A stretch of DNA of 64,000 nucleotides, taken from contig CBDCPZ010000007.1 of assembly GCA_965220465.1 (NCBI GenBank), positions 91,455 to 155,454 on the forward strand, read 5' to 3'. How positions within the stretch are numbered: position 1 is the stretch's first letter; every line of letters begins with the position of its first letter. The notes beneath the pieces were generated by a model. That model was not told the DNA's origin and did no database searches. It was given only the letters and a program-made list of their open reading frames with translations. Below are positions 53,030 to 63,900 of this stretch, piece after piece. Origin of the DNA: JAHDHW01 sp965220465 (GTDB lineage Bacteria; Bacteroidota; Bacteroidia; Chitinophagales; Saprospiraceae). The translations under genes and the position numbers were made by a program.

Positions 53030-53237
53030 TACCGGAAGTGAATCTGAATTGCAGGAAAAGAAGTTGGAAATTTCTTTTCCTGCAAAAAATAACATTATAC
53101 GCTCAGGAATAACATTTATTTGTTATATTGAGAGTGTTTACCATTCGTGCATAGTTTCTCACCTCAATTTTCAAAAATCAATATTGCTCTGATTTTTAAA
53201 AACTAAAAAGGTTTTTTAGCAATAACAGCTTTCAACT
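53030..53237. repeat. 208-bp intergenic repeat, copy 1 (between adhesins 1 and 2)
   Basis: This region and 60726-60933 are the same length and differ at about three positions. Each has a perfect 13-bp hairpin after the stop codon (TGCAGGAAAAGAA / TTCTTTTCCTGCA at 53050-53084) with an A-rich, not T-rich, tail, and a likely promoter region around GTGCATAG. Confidence 0.9.
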
Positions 53238-56200
53238 ATGAAGACGAAAAATATATCCATTTTTCTATTTTTTTTCATTTTGAGTATTACCTTAAATGCC
53301 CAGGATTATTCTATTGTAGGGCCGTTGGATGTTTGTGTTGGAGAATGTCATGAATATTTTTTGGTAAATGAATTTGGGGATACTGTTGGTATAAACGGTG
53401 GTGAATGGGATGTTTACAGTTATCCGAATTCATTGGAAAACTCAATTATTTACTGTTTCGATAAATATGACTGGAAAGCTAGAATACGAGCTTTAAATTC
53501 TGATGGTGAAGTCATTGCAGAACTTAAAGTTCAGGCATCAAAGATTATATATCCAGACATAGTAGCTTTATCTGAAGCATATTGTTTTGATGAAGTGAAT
53601 TCTTCAAGTATCGGCAGTTGTAAGCAGATTTGTTCTAATTCGCAAATAACTTATACGACAAGTCTAATCGAACCAAGCCAAGAGGTGAATTGGTCTGTTT
53701 ATGGTGCTGAAAGTTATATGGTTAATGACAAAAATGTAATTGTCGATTGGGGAGAGCCAGGCATTGGACAAATTGGGGTCGAAGTTTCTCCTCCTGTTTT
53801 TTCTATTATTTGCAAACAGTGGGAGAATGAACGTATATTATGGGGTGGTGGAGATAACGGAGCTGGATATGTAGAAGTTTACGGGCCTCCAAATAATTTC
53901 TATAGTATAGCAGTGAGTAATGGAATGAATGCTATGGTACAGGGTGGAAGCAATACTACTTTCAAAGGATTAACAAGTGGAATATATTCCGTAACAGTCA
54001 CAAATTCAGAAGGAATAGCGATAGAAGATTATTTTAGAATTTACCCAACAATAGTTTTTCATCCATTTAGATGTGGGTTTAATAAAATCTTTACTTCTTC
54101 GGATTGTCAATCTTGTGATGGCAGTCTTACCGCAATACCGTTGTATGGAGTTGCTCCCTTTACATATGAATGGGATAATGGAAGTACAGCTCAAACCATT
54201 GAAAACATCTGTCCTTGGGAAAGCCATAGAGTGACAATTTCTGATTCTGCAGGGTCTAGCGTTCATACCACTGGAAATGTAATTTGTAATAAAGGATTAT
54301 GTAGTGGAGAAAAAATACTTTGTGTTGAAGTTATTGAAAAACCTGAATCTGCATTTGGAACTATTCCACCTATAAGCAATGGGGTCATTGAAGTCTGTGA
54401 AGGACAATCTATATTTTTTGAAAATCAAACTTCAGGTGCTTCTAAATATATCTGGGATTTCGGCAATGAAATTTCATCTTCAGAAGTGGATGTTGAATAT
54501 GCTTATCAATCATCAGGGGTATATGAGGTATTGTTGATTGCCGAGATGGATTGTTTTTGCAAAGATACTGCTTCGGTTACTGTCATTGTCAGTGACGCAA
54601 TTAGCCCAAAAATTGATTGTGTCGGCACTGTTTGTTCAGATTCAGAGGTGACCTATTCAACAGATTCAGATTGTGGCACTTTTAACTGGAATGTCAGCCC
54701 AAACGGTACTATTTTAAGCGGAGGCGATGTGTCGGATAACTTTATTACAGTAGAATGGGAGGCAGGCCCAGAAGGGTTTGTAGAATTGTCAGTCGACAAT
54801 TGCAATGGCAATTATTGTTTGGAGCCAATGTATGAAACGATTCCTGTCATTGATGGCAATGCAATCATTAAAGGACCTGATGAGGTTTGCAAAGATGCGA
54901 AAGTAGTTTATTCAATTACAGGTTTTACAGGAACTGAATTTAACTGGTCGGTTTCTAGCTATGGCATAATCAAGTCCGGACAGGGTACCAACGAAATTTC
55001 TATCCAATGGGCAAATGCAATTCCTGCGACTCAGCAGTGGGTTGTGGTTCAATATGAAAACTGTTATTTGGGATGTGGAGGCGAAGATTCTCTTTTTGTA
55101 AATATTTTGGAAGACTTTTATATAGAAGGTCCGATTGAAATATGTAATAATGAAACTATTAATTTTTTAAGTAAAAAACCACCTCCATCGAGTAGTGCCG
55201 TTCAATGTAATTGGACAATATTTGACGACGATAATAGTACTGTATTTAGTACTTCTGGAGCAACTAATAACTTTGAAGTAGATTGGAGTTTTGGTAGCGG
55301 CAATTTTATGGTTTATGCTGAGATAGATAATCCTGACGATTTTTGCATGGACAATTATACTGTTTTTGTTGAAGTTCCGGCTGAAACACCTCCGGCTTTA
55401 GGAATTGATGGCGCAGAAATAATTTGCCCTGGGGAAACTTATACTTACACAGCCATAGGTGCTGGAGCTGGATTTCAATATACCTGGTATATTTCAAACG
55501 GTAGTTCTAATGTTATCCTAAACGGACAATCGGTTAATATCACCTGGGCAGCTTCGCCACCATACAATTTGGCGGTCACGCAAACCAATACAATAGGCCT
55601 GGCCTGCGAATCTCCAGATATTGGGATGGGGCTGCAAATTATTAATGCGGTAAGCCTTGAAGGAACTCTTTCGGGTTGCCATGAAGAGATTGGGATTTAT
55701 ACTGCAACAGCTTTTCAATCAGTTGACTACGACTGGCAAATCATCCCCGCAAATGCAGGAACGGTGGTGGCCGGAGCCAATACTAATGAAATTGAAATTC
55801 AGTGGCACGATGTAGGCAATTTTGAAGTTCAGGTGGCTGTTTGTGGATTTGTTGATGTTCAAATTGTTTTAGTTAATCCAAGGCCTGTTCCTCAGGTTTT
55901 CTTTGATGACGCATGCCCAGAAGAATTGACTTTTGTTCAAACAACATTGGACTATAATACCTATGATTGGCGTGATGAATATGGTGAAACAATTGGAAAT
56001 AATCCAACTACAAATTTAGGTACTGGCTATTACGAACTGGTCGTAACTGATGAAAACGGATGTACAGAAAATGAGACTTTTTTCATCGGAGAACTAACAA
56101 ATCCATATACTACAATTTCAACTCCTGATTTCGGTAATTTTTGTGATAATGGCGGTTCGATGACGCTATATGCTCTCGAAACTACTGAAGGGCTTGATTA

Positions 56201-59200
56201 TCAATGGTATCAAAATGGAAACCAAATTGGAGGTAATGCTTCCAGTTTGCTGGTTACACAAGAAGGATCTTATTATGTCATTGTGACAAATTCAGAGGGT
56301 TGCGATTCCATTTCAAATATTTTAGGTTTAAATTGTTCAACTTCATTTCCAGGAGGTGGCGGCGGCGGATGTACTCCTGATGGTTATTTAGATTTTACAA
56401 ATAATCCAGGAGTTTATTGCAATGAAAGCCAATATATTAACTCTTCATACAATGATGTTCCAAATACCTGGGATTGGAGATTTGTAGATGTTATAGAGGG
56501 AACAATAACTTATTCTTCTTTGGAGAATCCAACGCATATTTTCCAAAATGCCGGATTTCATATTGTGTATTTATGGGCAAGTATTTATTCAACAACGCCT
56601 GGTAATTCGTGTTATTCGTATGTTTACCAGTTTGATACGGTGCCATTAGCTGCAAACTTTTCTTTTGAAAAAGGATGTGCTGGTGAATTATTATCTTTTA
56701 AAGATCAATCATCTTTTATTCCTCAAACCAGCATTGCAGGTTGGGAATGGGATTTTGGTGATCCTGCAAGTGGCGCTGCCAATACTTCTATTTTACAAAA
56801 CCCTCAACATGCTTTTACTTATTCCGATACATTCACGGTAACTTTAACAGTTACTGATCAAAGCGGATGTATTTCGGTATTGCAAAAAAATGTAAGAGTT
56901 TTACCTGCTCCGCTTTCTAATTTTGAAATTCCAGCTTTAGGTTGTGTAGGAACAACAGTTTTTTTTAGTGCTGAAGGCTCGTTTACGGATGTCCTTTGGG
57001 ATTTTGGTGATCCTAACAGCGGAGTCGCCAACATATCAAAGATTGGAGAGACTTATCATCAGTTTGAATCACCTGGTGTTTATACCGTTACTTTGACTGC
57101 GGAAAATATTTACGGCTGTGTGGTTACTGTTTCTGAGCAAATCAATATTGAATCCAATACGCTCAGCGGCAATGTTGATGTTGACCCTGCTTCAATTATT
57201 TGCGAGGGAGATAGCACGATATTAACTGCGCCTGGTGGGACATCTTTTGAGTGGTCAACCGGCAATATAAATCCAATTGTAACTGTTTTGGAAACAGGAG
57301 TTTACGAAGTTACAATCTTTGATGCCTTTGGATGTTCATATAGCCCTCCCTCTGTTCCGATAGATGTAATTGCATCACCCGAAGCACAGATCACCGCAGT
57401 TGAATATAATCAGTTTGAGCAGCCGGTTGCGGTTTTTTATAATAGTTATGAAACCTGTTTTGGAGAAGATGTTTATTTAGAAATTACTCAAAACTTCAAT
57501 TATTCCTACGAATGGTCAACTACAGATCATGCTACAACAATTTCTTTTACAGAAGACAAAGACAATTTGCTTTCAGTTGGAGATCATCAGTTTTCTGTAA
57601 CAGTAACAGAGACTGGTTCGGGATGTACAAATGTAGTTGGTCCTTTTGAGGTCATTGTTCATCCGAGCCCTGAAAATATCCAGATTTCATCTGATCCATT
57701 GATGCCGGTTTGTGAAAATATGTCTACGGTTTTTGAAGTAATCAATCCCGATGCCAGCTTTACTTACATCTGGAATACAGGAATAATTGGAACTGCTATG
57801 ACCTCTTTTTATGCAGGCGAATATTTTGTAAGAGCAATCAATGAATTTGGTTGCGAAGGACTTAGCAATACGCTTGAAATTACAGCTGGGCCAAATATTG
57901 ATCTAATTCCTTCAGGCTGCCATAGCCGTTGTAATCCCGACACGATTTGTCTACCCTACGTACCTGGAGTATTGGAGTTTCAATGGTTTCATGATGGAAA
58001 TCCAATCGCTGCTCCCGATGGAATTGTTGGGGACTACATTGCAACAGAAAGTGGCGAATATCATGTTGAGATGATAAACGATCAGGGTTGTTTGACGGTT
58101 TCGGATGTATTGTCTTTGGATTTATTCGAAAGTTATGGAAGTATTTTGGGTAACGTTTATTTTGATATAAATAACAATGGAATAATAGATAGTGCTGATA
58201 CTTTGATGGACGGCATTTCAATCATTTTACAAAATGCCAATGCAAATCTAGATACAATAGAATCCAACCTTTTGGGAGCTTTTGCTTTTTCAAATATTTC
58301 GGCTTTGGACTATGAAGTCCTGGTGGATATTCTTAATCTTCCATCCGGAATGATTGCAGTTATTGAACAGGTAAACACTGAATTGGCAGGTTGTGACGAT
58401 GAAAAACAAGTAGCTTTTTTAATTCAATCATTATGTGGAATTATAGTTGAAAATTTAGTTTTTGAAGCCTGTGAAGGCACTACGACACAGTACAACGGAG
58501 ATGATCTATCCGCGGGCACAACGGCGCAATATATTTTTACAAATACAATTGGCTGTGATTCGATTGTAGAAGTGGAGGTGGTTGAATTATTTGAGAGTGT
58601 TCACTCGATTACATTACAAGCCTGCGGATCAAATACTGTCGAATATAATGGAGTAAACCTGACTGATGGATCAGTAACGAATTTTATTTTTCCTAATGCT
58701 GTTGGCTGTGATTCGACAGTAACAATAACCGTCAACAATCTTCCTGAAGATAACTCGATGGTGATGTTTGAAACTTGTACAGAAACAATGGTGGAGTATG
58801 ATGGTACGATGCTCAACCCAGGAAGTCAGACTGATTTTTACTATACCAATTCTTCAGGCTGTGATTCTGTCATTACGGTTATTGTTGATGAATTACAAAC
58901 TTATTCAACAGAGCTTCAGCTTGAAACATGTACTGGCACTACTGTTTTATATAATGGACAGGATCTATCTCCGGGCACTGCAATGGATTTTGTCTTTTTA
59001 GCTGAAAATGGCTGCGATTCAATGGTGTCCATTTTTGTAGAAGAACTCATGTTGAGCACATCGCAACTACAATTTGAAGCTTGTGATGGCTCAAGTGTAT
59101 TTTATAATGGTGATGACTTACCAACCGGAAGTACAACGGAATATACTTTTGTTAACATGAATGGTTGTGATTCTGTCATAACAGTAGAGGTAAATCCTTT

Positions 59201-60725
59201 GGAGGTTTATAGTTTTGATTTGGAATTAACAGCCTGTGAAGGAGATTACATACTTTACAACGGAATGCAAATTCCAGCAGGTACTTCACAGGATTTTATT
59301 TTAATGGCAAATAATGGCTGCGACTCAACAGTATCAGTTGATGTAGTTCCACTTGCAAATTACACTTCTAACCTGGAATTGACGGCTTGCGATGGTGATT
59401 ATACCACTTACAACAGTACACAAATTCCAGCGGGAAGTACTCAGGATTTTGTTTTGTCAGCTGCAAATGGTTGCGACTCAATCGTAATGGTTTCTGTAAT
59501 TCCGATTCCACTTTCTTACGAAGAAATAGATCTTGCCACTTGCGAAGGAACTACAATCAATTACAATGGAGAAGATTTGACTCCGGGTAGTGTAACGGAA
59601 TTTACATTTATTTCCTCTTTGGGTTGTGATTCTATGGTTACCGTTAATGTAGGAACATTATTCAATACGAGCTCAGCTTTGGGGCTTTCCGCTTGCGAAA
59701 ATGGAACGGTTCCATACAACGGTCAGAACTTACAACCTGGTAGCGTATCGATGCATACTTTTGCAAATGAAGTAGGTTGTGACTCTCTAGTTACAGTTAC
59801 GGTTGCTTCAATTCCTGTTGATGAAACTTTCATCGATTTGTTTGCTTGTCTCAATGAAATGGTTGAATATAATAATGAACAATTGCCTTCCGGAATTCAA
59901 ATAGACTATACTTTTATCAATCAGGATGGATGTGATTCTATCGTTCATGTCAACGTTATTGCTTATCCGGATTTTAGTTATGATTTGTTCCCTTTTGAAA
60001 GCTGCTGGAATGCAGCGGAAGGGGAGATCATTGTTGAGTACCTGGTTGGCGGAACAGCTCCGTTTGAATATTCGCTGGATGGAATAATTTATCAGCCTGA
60101 AAATAATTTTATGAATATAACGGCCGGCGATTATGAAGTTTTTGTGAAAGATGATAACGGTTGTGTCAACACCCAAATGGTTACAGTTGAGAGCATCTCA
60201 CCAATGAATATTGTTGCTGAAGATCCATTGCTTGATTGTGAATTTGGAAGTGCATTGCTCCAACCACAAGTTATCGCTGATGATCCTCAGGAGGTATCAT
60301 ATTTATGGCCAGATGGTAGTACTGCACCATTTTATCAGGTAGATTCATCTGGTATTTACACGGTGGCAATTTCCAATACTTGCGAAACGATTGACTTTGA
60401 TTATAATGTAGAATATAAAGACGATGAGCGATCTTCATTAATTTTCATACCCAATGTGTTTTCTCCAAATGGCGATGGAGTGAATGACGAATTCAGGGTT
60501 TATGTGGCTAATGAAGTCCAGGTTTTGTTTTTCGAACTTAATATTTTTGATCGCTGGGGAAATCAGGTTAGCGGTTTTACAAGCACCAATGATTTCTGGG
60601 ACGGAAAATTAGACAACAGTTTTATGAACCCCGGCGTGTTTGTTTATTATTATAAAGCGACAATAATTGCTTGCGGACAGAAAGTAGACTTGTTTAGAAA
60701 AGGAGATGTGACTTTGGTGAAATAA
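53238..60725 (+). CDS. Giant PKD/SprB-type surface adhesin 2 with T9SS type B sorting domain
   Basis: 2495 aa, collinear with adhesin 1. The signal peptide is MKTKNISIFLFFFILSITLN, ending at AQD. PKD units include WEWDFGDPASGAANT and VLWDFGDPNSGVANI; an SdrD-B-like unit has GNVYFDINNNGIIDSAD. The stalk before the sorting domain has ten 51-aa repeats instead of five, which explains the extra length. From about SYDLFPFESCWNA to the end (FIPNVFSPNGDGVNDEF) it is almost identical to adhesin 1, while the N-terminal 1600 aa are clearly diverged. Surface adhesion or gliding-related function is likely; the ligand is unknown. Confidence 0.9.
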   Translation: MKTKNISIFLFFFILSITLNAQDYSIVGPLDVCVGECHEYFLVNEFGDTVGINGGEWDVYSYPNSLENSIIYCFDKYDWKARIRALNSDGEVIAELKVQASKIIYPDIVALSEAYCFDEVNSSSIGSCKQICSNSQITYTTSLIEPSQEVNWSVYGAESYMVNDKNVIVDWGEPGIGQIGVEVSPPVFSIICKQWENERILWGGGDNGAGYVEVYGPPNNFYSIAVSNGMNAMVQGGSNTTFKGLTSGIYSVTVTNSEGIAIEDYFRIYPTIVFHPFRCGFNKIFTSSDCQSCDGSLTAIPLYGVAPFTYEWDNGSTAQTIENICPWESHRVTISDSAGSSVHTTGNVICNKGLCSGEKILCVEVIEKPESAFGTIPPISNGVIEVCEGQSIFFENQTSGASKYIWDFGNEISSSEVDVEYAYQSSGVYEVLLIAEMDCFCKDTASVTVIVSDAISPKIDCVGTVCSDSEVTYSTDSDCGTFNWNVSPNGTILSGGDVSDNFITVEWEAGPEGFVELSVDNCNGNYCLEPMYETIPVIDGNAIIKGPDEVCKDAKVVYSITGFTGTEFNWSVSSYGIIKSGQGTNEISIQWANAIPATQQWVVVQYENCYLGCGGEDSLFVNILEDFYIEGPIEICNNETINFLSKKPPPSSSAVQCNWTIFDDDNSTVFSTSGATNNFEVDWSFGSGNFMVYAEIDNPDDFCMDNYTVFVEVPAETPPALGIDGAEIICPGETYTYTAIGAGAGFQYTWYISNGSSNVILNGQSVNITWAASPPYNLAVTQTNTIGLACESPDIGMGLQIINAVSLEGTLSGCHEEIGIYTATAFQSVDYDWQIIPANAGTVVAGANTNEIEIQWHDVGNFEVQVAVCGFVDVQIVLVNPRPVPQVFFDDACPEELTFVQTTLDYNTYDWRDEYGETIGNNPTTNLGTGYYELVVTDENGCTENETFFIGELTNPYTTISTPDFGNFCDNGGSMTLYALETTEGLDYQWYQNGNQIGGNASSLLVTQEGSYYVIVTNSEGCDSISNILGLNCSTSFPGGGGGGCTPDGYLDFTNNPGVYCNESQYINSSYNDVPNTWDWRFVDVIEGTITYSSLENPTHIFQNAGFHIVYLWASIYSTTPGNSCYSYVYQFDTVPLAANFSFEKGCAGELLSFKDQSSFIPQTSIAGWEWDFGDPASGAANTSILQNPQHAFTYSDTFTVTLTVTDQSGCISVLQKNVRVLPAPLSNFEIPALGCVGTTVFFSAEGSFTDVLWDFGDPNSGVANISKIGETYHQFESPGVYTVTLTAENIYGCVVTVSEQINIESNTLSGNVDVDPASIICEGDSTILTAPGGTSFEWSTGNINPIVTVLETGVYEVTIFDAFGCSYSPPSVPIDVIASPEAQITAVEYNQFEQPVAVFYNSYETCFGEDVYLEITQNFNYSYEWSTTDHATTISFTEDKDNLLSVGDHQFSVTVTETGSGCTNVVGPFEVIVHPSPENIQISSDPLMPVCENMSTVFEVINPDASFTYIWNTGIIGTAMTSFYAGEYFVRAINEFGCEGLSNTLEITAGPNIDLIPSGCHSRCNPDTICLPYVPGVLEFQWFHDGNPIAAPDGIVGDYIATESGEYHVEMINDQGCLTVSDVLSLDLFESYGSILGNVYFDINNNGIIDSADTLMDGISIILQNANANLDTIESNLLGAFAFSNISALDYEVLVDILNLPSGMIAVIEQVNTELAGCDDEKQVAFLIQSLCGIIVENLVFEACEGTTTQYNGDDLSAGTTAQYIFTNTIGCDSIVEVEVVELFESVHSITLQACGSNTVEYNGVNLTDGSVTNFIFPNAVGCDSTVTITVNNLPEDNSMVMFETCTETMVEYDGTMLNPGSQTDFYYTNSSGCDSVITVIVDELQTYSTELQLETCTGTTVLYNGQDLSPGTAMDFVFLAENGCDSMVSIFVEELMLSTSQLQFEACDGSSVFYNGDDLPTGSTTEYTFVNMNGCDSVITVEVNPLEVYSFDLELTACEGDYILYNGMQIPAGTSQDFILMANNGCDSTVSVDVVPLANYTSNLELTACDGDYTTYNSTQIPAGSTQDFVLSAANGCDSIVMVSVIPIPLSYEEIDLATCEGTTINYNGEDLTPGSVTEFTFISSLGCDSMVTVNVGTLFNTSSALGLSACENGTVPYNGQNLQPGSVSMHTFANEVGCDSLVTVTVASIPVDETFIDLFACLNEMVEYNNEQLPSGIQIDYTFINQDGCDSIVHVNVIAYPDFSYDLFPFESCWNAAEGEIIVEYLVGGTAPFEYSLDGIIYQPENNFMNITAGDYEVFVKDDNGCVNTQMVTVESISPMNIVAEDPLLDCEFGSALLQPQVIADDPQEVSYLWPDGSTAPFYQVDSSGIYTVAISNTCETIDFDYNVEYKDDERSSLIFIPNVFSPNGDGVNDEFRVYVANEVQVLFFELNIFDRWGNQVSGFTSTNDFWDGKLDNSFMNPGVFVYYYKATIIACGQKVDLFRKGDVTLVK
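58437..59966 (+). repeat. Ten tandem 153-bp coding repeats in adhesin 2
   Basis: Ten 51-aa units with YNG and GCDS landmarks. The last three match the last three of adhesin 1 nearly exactly; the earlier ones differ more, so the extra units arose or were lost within the array. Confidence 0.85.
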
Positions 60726-60933
60726 TACCGGAAGTGAATCTGAATTGCAGGAAAAGAAGTTGGAAATTTCTTTTCCTGCAAAAAATAACATTATACGCTC
60801 AGGAATAACATTTATTTATTATATTGAGAGCGTTTACCATTCGTGCATAGTTTCTCACCTCAATTTTCAAAAATCAATATTGCTCTGATTTTTAAAAACT
60901 AAAAAGGTTTTTTAGCAATAACAGCTTTGAACT
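60726..60933. repeat. 208-bp intergenic repeat, copy 2 (between adhesins 2 and 3)
   Basis: Near-identical copy of 53030-53237, with the same hairpin at 60746-60780. Confidence 0.9.
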
Positions 60934-63900
60934 ATGAAGACGAAAAAAATATCCATTTTTCTATTTTTTTTCATTTTGAGTATTACCTTAAATGCCCAGG
61001 ATTATTCTATTATAGGGCCAACCGAAATGTGCGAAGGAGATTGTGCAAATTATTATCTTGTTGATGCTGCAGGAAATACTGTATTAAATGAAGTAGGCTG
61101 GGGGGGGATTTTTGGTCAGGGTGTAATAATATGGCAAAGTTCAGCTATTATTTGTTCTGCTGATGAAAATGGCCATTATATTTATGTAGTCGATGTTCTT
61201 TTGGATACAATTGCAGAACTCTATATTGAGACTATTTTATCTTTTCAACCGAAAATTATTGCATTGTCGTCGGCATACTGCCCGGTTGATTCTATGTCCG
61301 GAGGTACAAATAGTTGCGATCAGGTTTGTGCAAATACCACTATAACTTATACCACTGAAATCAACAATCTAGGCCAAAGTATAATTTGGACAGTTAGTGG
61401 TGCAGAAAGTTATACCGTTGATGGAAACGATGTTACAGTCACCTGGGGAGAGCCTGGCAATGGTCAGGTAGCTGTTGAAGTTTCTCCTCTAGGCAATAAT
61501 TTGTTTACTATTTCTTGTGGAATGTATCAATCAGCTTCGCCAGGGGATGCCGATGGAGGTGGATTTGTTTATATTGATGGGCCAGCTCCGCCTCTTATGT
61601 ACTACGATATTGAAGTAGTCGGACCAAATAACTACTCTACAATAATTTCATTCGCCGAGGACGTAAATATCTTTGATGGATTAGCACCTGGCACTTATAC
61701 CGCCACGGTAAACAGTAGTTTAGGGACAAACCATGGATGTACCTTTACAATTACAGAAAGTGACTTTCCTTGTAATTTGAGCGCAGCAATAGATATTGAA
61801 AATGCATCAGATTGTCAATCCTGTGACGCAAGTATGACGGCGGTTACCATTGGAGGGACTGGGCCATTTTCTTACGAATGGCAGACTATAAGCGGGAATG
61901 TCATTGCCAATACCCAAACATTAACACTTTGTCCCACTGAAGATTATTTTTACCTAATAATTACGGATCTTGACAACGGATGTTCCGCTATGGCTTCTGA
62001 GGAAGTAGGTTGCGACGCACCATCTTGTTGGGGCGTCAATTCTATTTGTGTTGATATTTTAGCGAATCCTGAAGCGGCTTTTGAAACGAATCCTCCTTTC
62101 ATCAACGGAGTGGTTGAAATATGTGAAGGTCAGACTGTCTTATTTGAAAACATGACCACAGGGGCGGCGACCTACACCTGGGATTTTGGAAATGGCATTT
62201 CTTCTTCCGAAGTAGATGTGGAGCACACTTACCTTTCGTCAGGAACCTATGAAGTGATGCTTATCGCGCGCAATGATTGTTTTTGTTCGGATACGACGTT
62301 TATCACAGTAATTGTGGAAGGTACGATAAGCCCTAAGATCAATTGCGCGGGTACCATTTGTACAAATACGGAAGTGACTTATTCTACAGTTGCAGATTGT
62401 AGCATTTTTAATTGGAATATTAGCTCAAATGGTGCAATAATTAGCGGAGGAGGTTTATCAGATAATTATATTACGGTTGTTTGGGGGACAGGTCCGGAAG
62501 GTTTGATCGAACTTTCGGTTGATGGATGCAATGATGATTATTGCCTTGAAACCATGTTTGAATCTATTCCAATCATTGACGATAATGCCATAATTAAAGG
62601 CCCTGAGAAGGTTTGCAAAAGTGCGGAAGTGATCTACTCTATTACCGGTTATACGGGGACTGAATTTAACTGGACGGTTTCAGCTTATGCTTCCATCAAA
62701 TCAGGACAAGGAACGAATGAGATTACGGTATCCTGGCCAGATTTCATTCCATCTGCACAACCGTGGGTGGCGGTTGATTATGAAAGTTGTTATTTAGGAT
62801 GTGGGGGAGGAGATACTCTTCTTGTAAATATTTTGGAGGATTTTTATGTTGAAGGACCAATTGAAATTTGTTTAAATGAAACAGTTGACTTTTTTAGCAA
62901 AACCCGAGGTATTTTTGGCAATCCGGTTTCTTCCAACTGGACGATTTATGATAATAACAATTCGGTAGTTTCAACTTCAGCAGGAGCTACTGACAATTTT
63001 AATGTCAATTGGACCTTCGGAAGTGGAAATTTTACCATTCACGCTGAAGCGGACAATCCGGATGATTATTGTGTTGACAATTATTCTGTTTTCGTTGAAG
63101 TTCCGGCAATGACTCCTCCACCTCTGGGAATTTCCGGCCCGGCAACCATTTGTCCTGGCGAAAGTTATTCTTATTCAGCCATCGAATCCGGTCCTGGATT
63201 CCAATACACCTGGTATGTTTCAAATGGTACATCTAATATAATCCTTAATGGTCAAACGATTAATATTACCTGGGCTGCTTCACCACCTTATAATTTAGCA
63301 GTCACCCAAACCAATAGAAGTGGGCTGGCTTGTGAATCTGCTGATGTTGGCATGGGCTTGCAAAATATTAGCTCCGTAACGGTCGATGGAACGGGAGAAG
63401 TTTGCCATGAAGAAATCGGAACTTATACTGCCACAGCGTATGAATTGGTAGATTATGTCTGGCAGACAATTCCTAATGATGCAGGAACGGTAATTTCTGG
63501 TGAAAACACCGATGCGGTTGAAATACAGTGGCATTTAGCCGGTAACTTTGAAGTACAGGTAAATGTCTGTGGAATAATTGGTGTTTACAATGTTTTAGTA
63601 AATCCAAAGCCTGTTCCACAGGTTATTTTTGATGATCCATGTCCCGGAGAATTAACTTTAGTTCAAACCACAATTGCTTATAGTGCTTATGAATGGCTTA
63701 ACGAAGCTGGTGGAACAATTGCGACAACTCCCACAGTGGATTTGGGTACTGGTTATTACGAAGTGATCGTAACTGATGCAAATGGCTGTACTGAAAATCA
63801 AACTTTTTATATTGGAAAATTACCCAATCCTTACACGACTATTTCAACTCCGGATTTTGGTACCTTTTGCCAAAATGGTGGTTCCATGACGCTTTACTCT

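Noticed and set aside
51511..59966. Tandem 153-bp units as non-coding satellite DNA
   Set aside because: They are in frame inside intact adhesin genes, with conserved residues and changes mostly at third codon positions.
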